From Verrucomicrobiota bacterium (lineage in GTDB: Bacteria > Verrucomicrobiota > Verrucomicrobiia > Limisphaerales > AV2), in contig QHPW01000125.1 of the NCBI GenBank assembly GCA_003219675.1, positions 1 to 8,924 of the forward strand: 8,924 nucleotides of DNA, given 5' to 3'. Shown here piece by piece: positions 7,409-8,924 of the stretch. The notes below the pieces were generated by a model. It made no database searches, had not been told where the DNA came from, and saw nothing but the letters and a program-made list of their open reading frames with translations. Made by a program: the position numbers and the translations under genes. The first letter of the stretch is position 1; each line of letters begins with the position of its first letter.

Positions 7409-7754
7409 TAGCGCCGCGCGCAACCGGGTGCGATTCCAGGCATCGGCTCTCGCCCCGCGAATTTCGTTGCGGTTCTACTGCGCCGCGGTTATGCGCTGAT
7501 TCGTTTTGCGAGAGCCTTGCGGGCGATGCGCGATCAGGATGAAGGCCATCGGCGCCCAGTTCCCAGTCGTCCACCCGGCGCAACAGGCTCCGCAATGGAT
7601 TTTGAAGGTTGAGTGACCACACTCCAATGACAGGAAGCAGTGCGATGATCAGTGTCGCAACCGGTTTCCCTCTCGATCCGGGCGTTGGCGGAGTCCTGCG
7701 CTGTTCAGCAACAGGCGCCGCCGTCGCGACATGGGCTGGCTTGTGCGGTGGCAT
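7392..7754 (-). CDS. Possible small membrane protein or decayed gene, 120 codons
   Basis: The frame begins at an ATG inside the 3' end of the methyltransferase gene (50-base overlap, different frame) and ends inside the right terminal repeat of the palindromic element, which supplies its stop (last residues AKWSIS). It has a basic, Pro-rich N-terminus and one hydrophobic stretch, VATLIIALLPVIGVW, at about residues 32-46, followed by a polar tail. I recognise no family. There is no Shine-Dalgarno site, and the hydrophilic tail is unlike a normal folded domain. It may be a real gene translationally coupled to the methyltransferase, the remains of a longer gene cut by insertion of the element, or a chance frame. 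Otherwise, 7409-7704 holds only the inverted repeat listed separately. Confidence 0.3.
   Translation of the reverse strand: MPPHKPAHVATAAPVAEQRRTPPTPGSRGKPVATLIIALLPVIGVWSLNLQNPLRSLLRRVDDWELGADGLHPDRASPARLSQNESAHNRGAVEPQRNSRGESRCLESHPVARGAKWSIS
7445..7516. repeat. Inverted repeat downstream of the methyltransferase gene
   Basis: GGCTCTCGC at 7445-7453 and GCGAGAGCC at 7508-7516 are perfect 9-bp inverted arms. After a symmetric 4-base mismatch on each side, CGAAT at 7458-7462 pairs with ATTCG at 7499-7503. The loop can form a small GCGG/CCGC stem. There is no T-run on either side, so it is not a standard intrinsic terminator. Confidence 0.5.
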
Positions 7755-8616
7755 GGTCGTCCGGGCCTGGTTTGCCTTTGTAGGCGGCGATGGTCACAGA
7801 GCGAAATTCAATCCCCTCAATCGTTCGCCACGGACTTTCGTCGCGTTGCAGGATTTGCATTCCGTGAAAGCCCGACTCCGCGAAGGCTTGCAGGAATCCT
7901 TGCTCTGTGAGCGCGCCGGAAATGCAACCGCTCCAAAGCTGCGGGTCGCGCTGCAAATGCTGCGGCGCGGGTTGGTCTGAAACAATGTCGGAAACGACTG
8001 CGCGCCCGCTTTTCTTCAACACGCGAAAAACCTCTTCAAAGAGCCGCCGCTTCGACCTCGGCTCGACCAGATTCAGTACGCAGTTGGAAACGACGACATC
8101 GATCGAATCGCTCGCCACGAGCGGTTCCCGCTCACGCAAATCCTGCGCCAGTCCGTCGGCCGCAAGAAAGGAAGCGGCGTCCGAGATCGGGCGGCTTTTC
8201 AGTCGTTCATCCAATCGTTCCAGGTCGAGTTCAAGGTCCTGGATGCGGCCCTTGCGGAACTCCACGTTGGCAAAGCCCAGTTGCCGGGCGACCATGGGCG
8301 CGTTGCGCCGCGCCACCTCCAGCATCTCATCCGTCATCTCAACGCCGATGACCTTGCCTTGCGGTCCGACAATTTGCGCGGCGATGAAGCAGATCTTTCC
8401 CGAGCCGCTTCCCAGATCGAGCACGGTCTCGCCGGGCTTGAGGTAACGGCTGGGATCGCCGCAGCCATAGTCCTTTTCAATGACTTCTTTCGGGATGACC
8501 TCAAGAAACCGCCGGTCGTACTCGACGGCGCAACACAAAGCCGGTTCGCGGGTCCTGGCGGCGGCCGCGTAACGTTGCTTCACGGCCGATTCAGGATGGA
8601 TCGCGTTCGTGATCAT
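7705..8616 (-). CDS. ArsM-like SAM-dependent methyltransferase with cysteine-rich C-terminus
   Basis: A class I SAM-dependent methyltransferase of 303 residues, probably cytosolic. SAM-binding motif I is VLDLGSGSGK at 65-74, followed by the acidic strand VIGVEM (Glu93); SNCVLNLV is at 177-184 and VSDIVSDQP at 208-216. ArsM enzymes methylate arsenite using three cysteines. Candidates here are Cys28 or Cys29 (ALCC), Cys179 (SNCVLNL) and Cys231 (SGCISGAL), and the NCVLNL and GCISGA contexts are typical of that family. A stretch of roughly 35 residues at 127-168 lengthens the loop before strand 4 compared with classical ArsM. The tail has Cys296, Cys302 and Cys303 (CRDGGACC), suited to metalloid or metal binding. 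The ATG at 8616 is preferred because homology-like sequence begins there; an in-frame ATG at 8820 would add 68 residues of unlikely sequence. No clear ribosome-binding site is visible. No arsR, arsC or transporter gene is adjacent, so arsenic as the substrate is inferred from residues only. Confidence 0.88.
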   Translation of the reverse strand: MITNAIHPESAVKQRYAAAARTREPALCCAVEYDRRFLEVIPKEVIEKDYGCGDPSRYLKPGETVLDLGSGSGKICFIAAQIVGPQGKVIGVEMTDEMLEVARRNAPMVARQLGFANVEFRKGRIQDLELDLERLDERLKSRPISDAASFLAADGLAQDLREREPLVASDSIDVVVSNCVLNLVEPRSKRRLFEEVFRVLKKSGRAVVSDIVSDQPAPQHLQRDPQLWSGCISGALTEQGFLQAFAESGFHGMQILQRDESPWRTIEGIEFRSVTIAAYKGKPGPDDHATAQASPCRDGGACC

Positions 8617-8818
8617 TGGAAATCGTTTGTGCGGTGAAACGTAGGGCGAAACGCTTTGTTTGACCAGCGGATTGTCAGGGCGTGACTCAGAAAAATCCCG
8701 GGACACCTCCAGCGCCGGTCGTTGGGTCAGGAGATCCGACTGTGTAGTGATTCGAAGGATGAGGGGATACGGTTCATGGAGAGCGAGCACCTCCAAAGAT
8801 TGGACGTGAGTTGGGGCC
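8617..8818. other. Upstream region of the methyltransferase gene
   Basis: About 200 bases with no convincing gene. The minus frame stays open here (8617-8820), but its translation shows no domain, and no clear promoter hexamer pair or operator palindrome is visible on either strand. It presumably carries the methyltransferase promoter. Confidence 0.4.
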
Positions 8819-8924
8819 ATGAAAACGAGTCGTCCTGTCGAGGACGAGGATGAGAACGAGGACGAGGATGAAGGGACGGTTCATGGGAAGCCTCCACGGT
8901 CCTCGAATCGCGCATTTGGACCAT
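8819..8924 (+). CDS. Possible start of a divergent acidic small protein, cut by window edge
   Basis: An ATG at 8819 opens a plus-strand frame that is still open at the right edge (35 codons). Its beginning reads MKTSRPVEDEDENEDEDEG, after which it becomes basic and Pro/Ser-containing (GKPPRSSNRAFGP). The acidic part comes entirely from the hexamer repeat. There is no strong ribosome-binding site. It could be the start of a gene divergent from the methyltransferase or a chance frame through a dispersed intergenic repeat; I favour the second. Confidence 0.2.
   Translation, partial: MKTSRPVEDEDENEDEDEGTVHGKPPRSSNRAFGP
8839..8874 (+). repeat. Hexamer-based 18-bp tandem repeat, two copies
   Basis: Six hexamers read CGAGGA, CGAGGA, TGAGAA, CGAGGA, CGAGGA, TGAAGG. 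This makes two 18-base units that differ only in the last hexamer. In one plus-strand frame it encodes an acidic D/E/N run, in another an Arg-Thr run, and on the minus strand a Pro-Arg-His run. Low-complexity repeats of this kind expand and contract by slippage. Confidence 0.85.

Noticed and set aside
7131..7542. Short open frames on both strands through the palindromic element (for example ones carrying YFINTHTF or its mirror)
   Set aside because: The same peptide appears on both strands because the arms are inverted copies. There is no ribosome-binding site or recognisable domain, so these are not counted as genes.
7705..7707. The TGA after Cys302-Cys303 as a selenocysteine codon
   Set aside because: The downstream in-frame sequence is not family-like, and I see no convincing SECIS hairpin right after the TGA, so it is treated as a normal stop.
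7609..7980. Plus-strand frame antisense to the methyltransferase 3' end
   Set aside because: It mirrors a well-supported gene and has no motif.
8617..8820. A 68-residue N-terminal extension of the methyltransferase from the ATG at 8820
   Set aside because: The extension has no recognisable family sequence, whereas the family-like part begins right after the ATG at 8616.
6862..8924. CRISPR array, tRNA or rRNA genes
   Set aside because: No regularly spaced direct repeats, cloverleaf with CCA end or rRNA-like segment was seen in the intergenic regions.

Overview
The window looks like part of a chromosome from a GC-rich bacterium of the Verrucomicrobiota/Planctomycetota kind. That assignment is inference: it rests on a giant secreted protein built from PA14, Ig-like, lamin-tail and CotH domains, an architecture I associate with those phyla, and no rRNA or other taxonomic marker is present.

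Positions 1-6861 are one uninterrupted minus-strand reading frame of 2287 codons. It starts with a signal peptide and is still open at the left edge, so the C-terminus is missing. Reading from the N-terminus it contains a PA14-like domain, an Ig-like domain, an SbsA-type Ig-like domain, three lamin-tail domains, a carbohydrate-binding-like module, a short Ig-like segment, a CotH kinase domain, a fourth lamin-tail domain, a second carbohydrate-binding-like module, a tandem pair of lamin-tail domains, and the start of a putative Ig/cadherin-like domain. It is most likely an exported cell-surface or secreted protein.

Positions 6862-7132 are its 5' leader and promoter region. Positions 7133-7408 hold the most unusual structure: a 276-bp non-coding palindromic element with 32-bp terminal inverted repeats (one mismatch), flanked by TTA on both sides, and containing a perfect 23-bp inverted repeat plus a second imperfect one. 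It looks like a MITE-type mobile element or a structured RNA element that folds as a three-way junction.

Positions 7409-7704 hold a possible small membrane-protein frame, or a decayed gene, that reads into the element and takes its stop codon from it, together with another inverted repeat. Positions 7705-8616 (minus strand) encode a 303-residue SAM-dependent methyltransferase resembling arsenite methyltransferase (ArsM), with a cysteine-rich tail. Positions 8617-8924 hold its upstream region and a hexamer-based 18-bp tandem repeat, within a short plus-strand frame that runs off the right edge.

Both confident genes are on the minus strand, but they are separated by about 840 bp including the palindromic element. 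I see no evidence that they form an operon or act in a common pathway.
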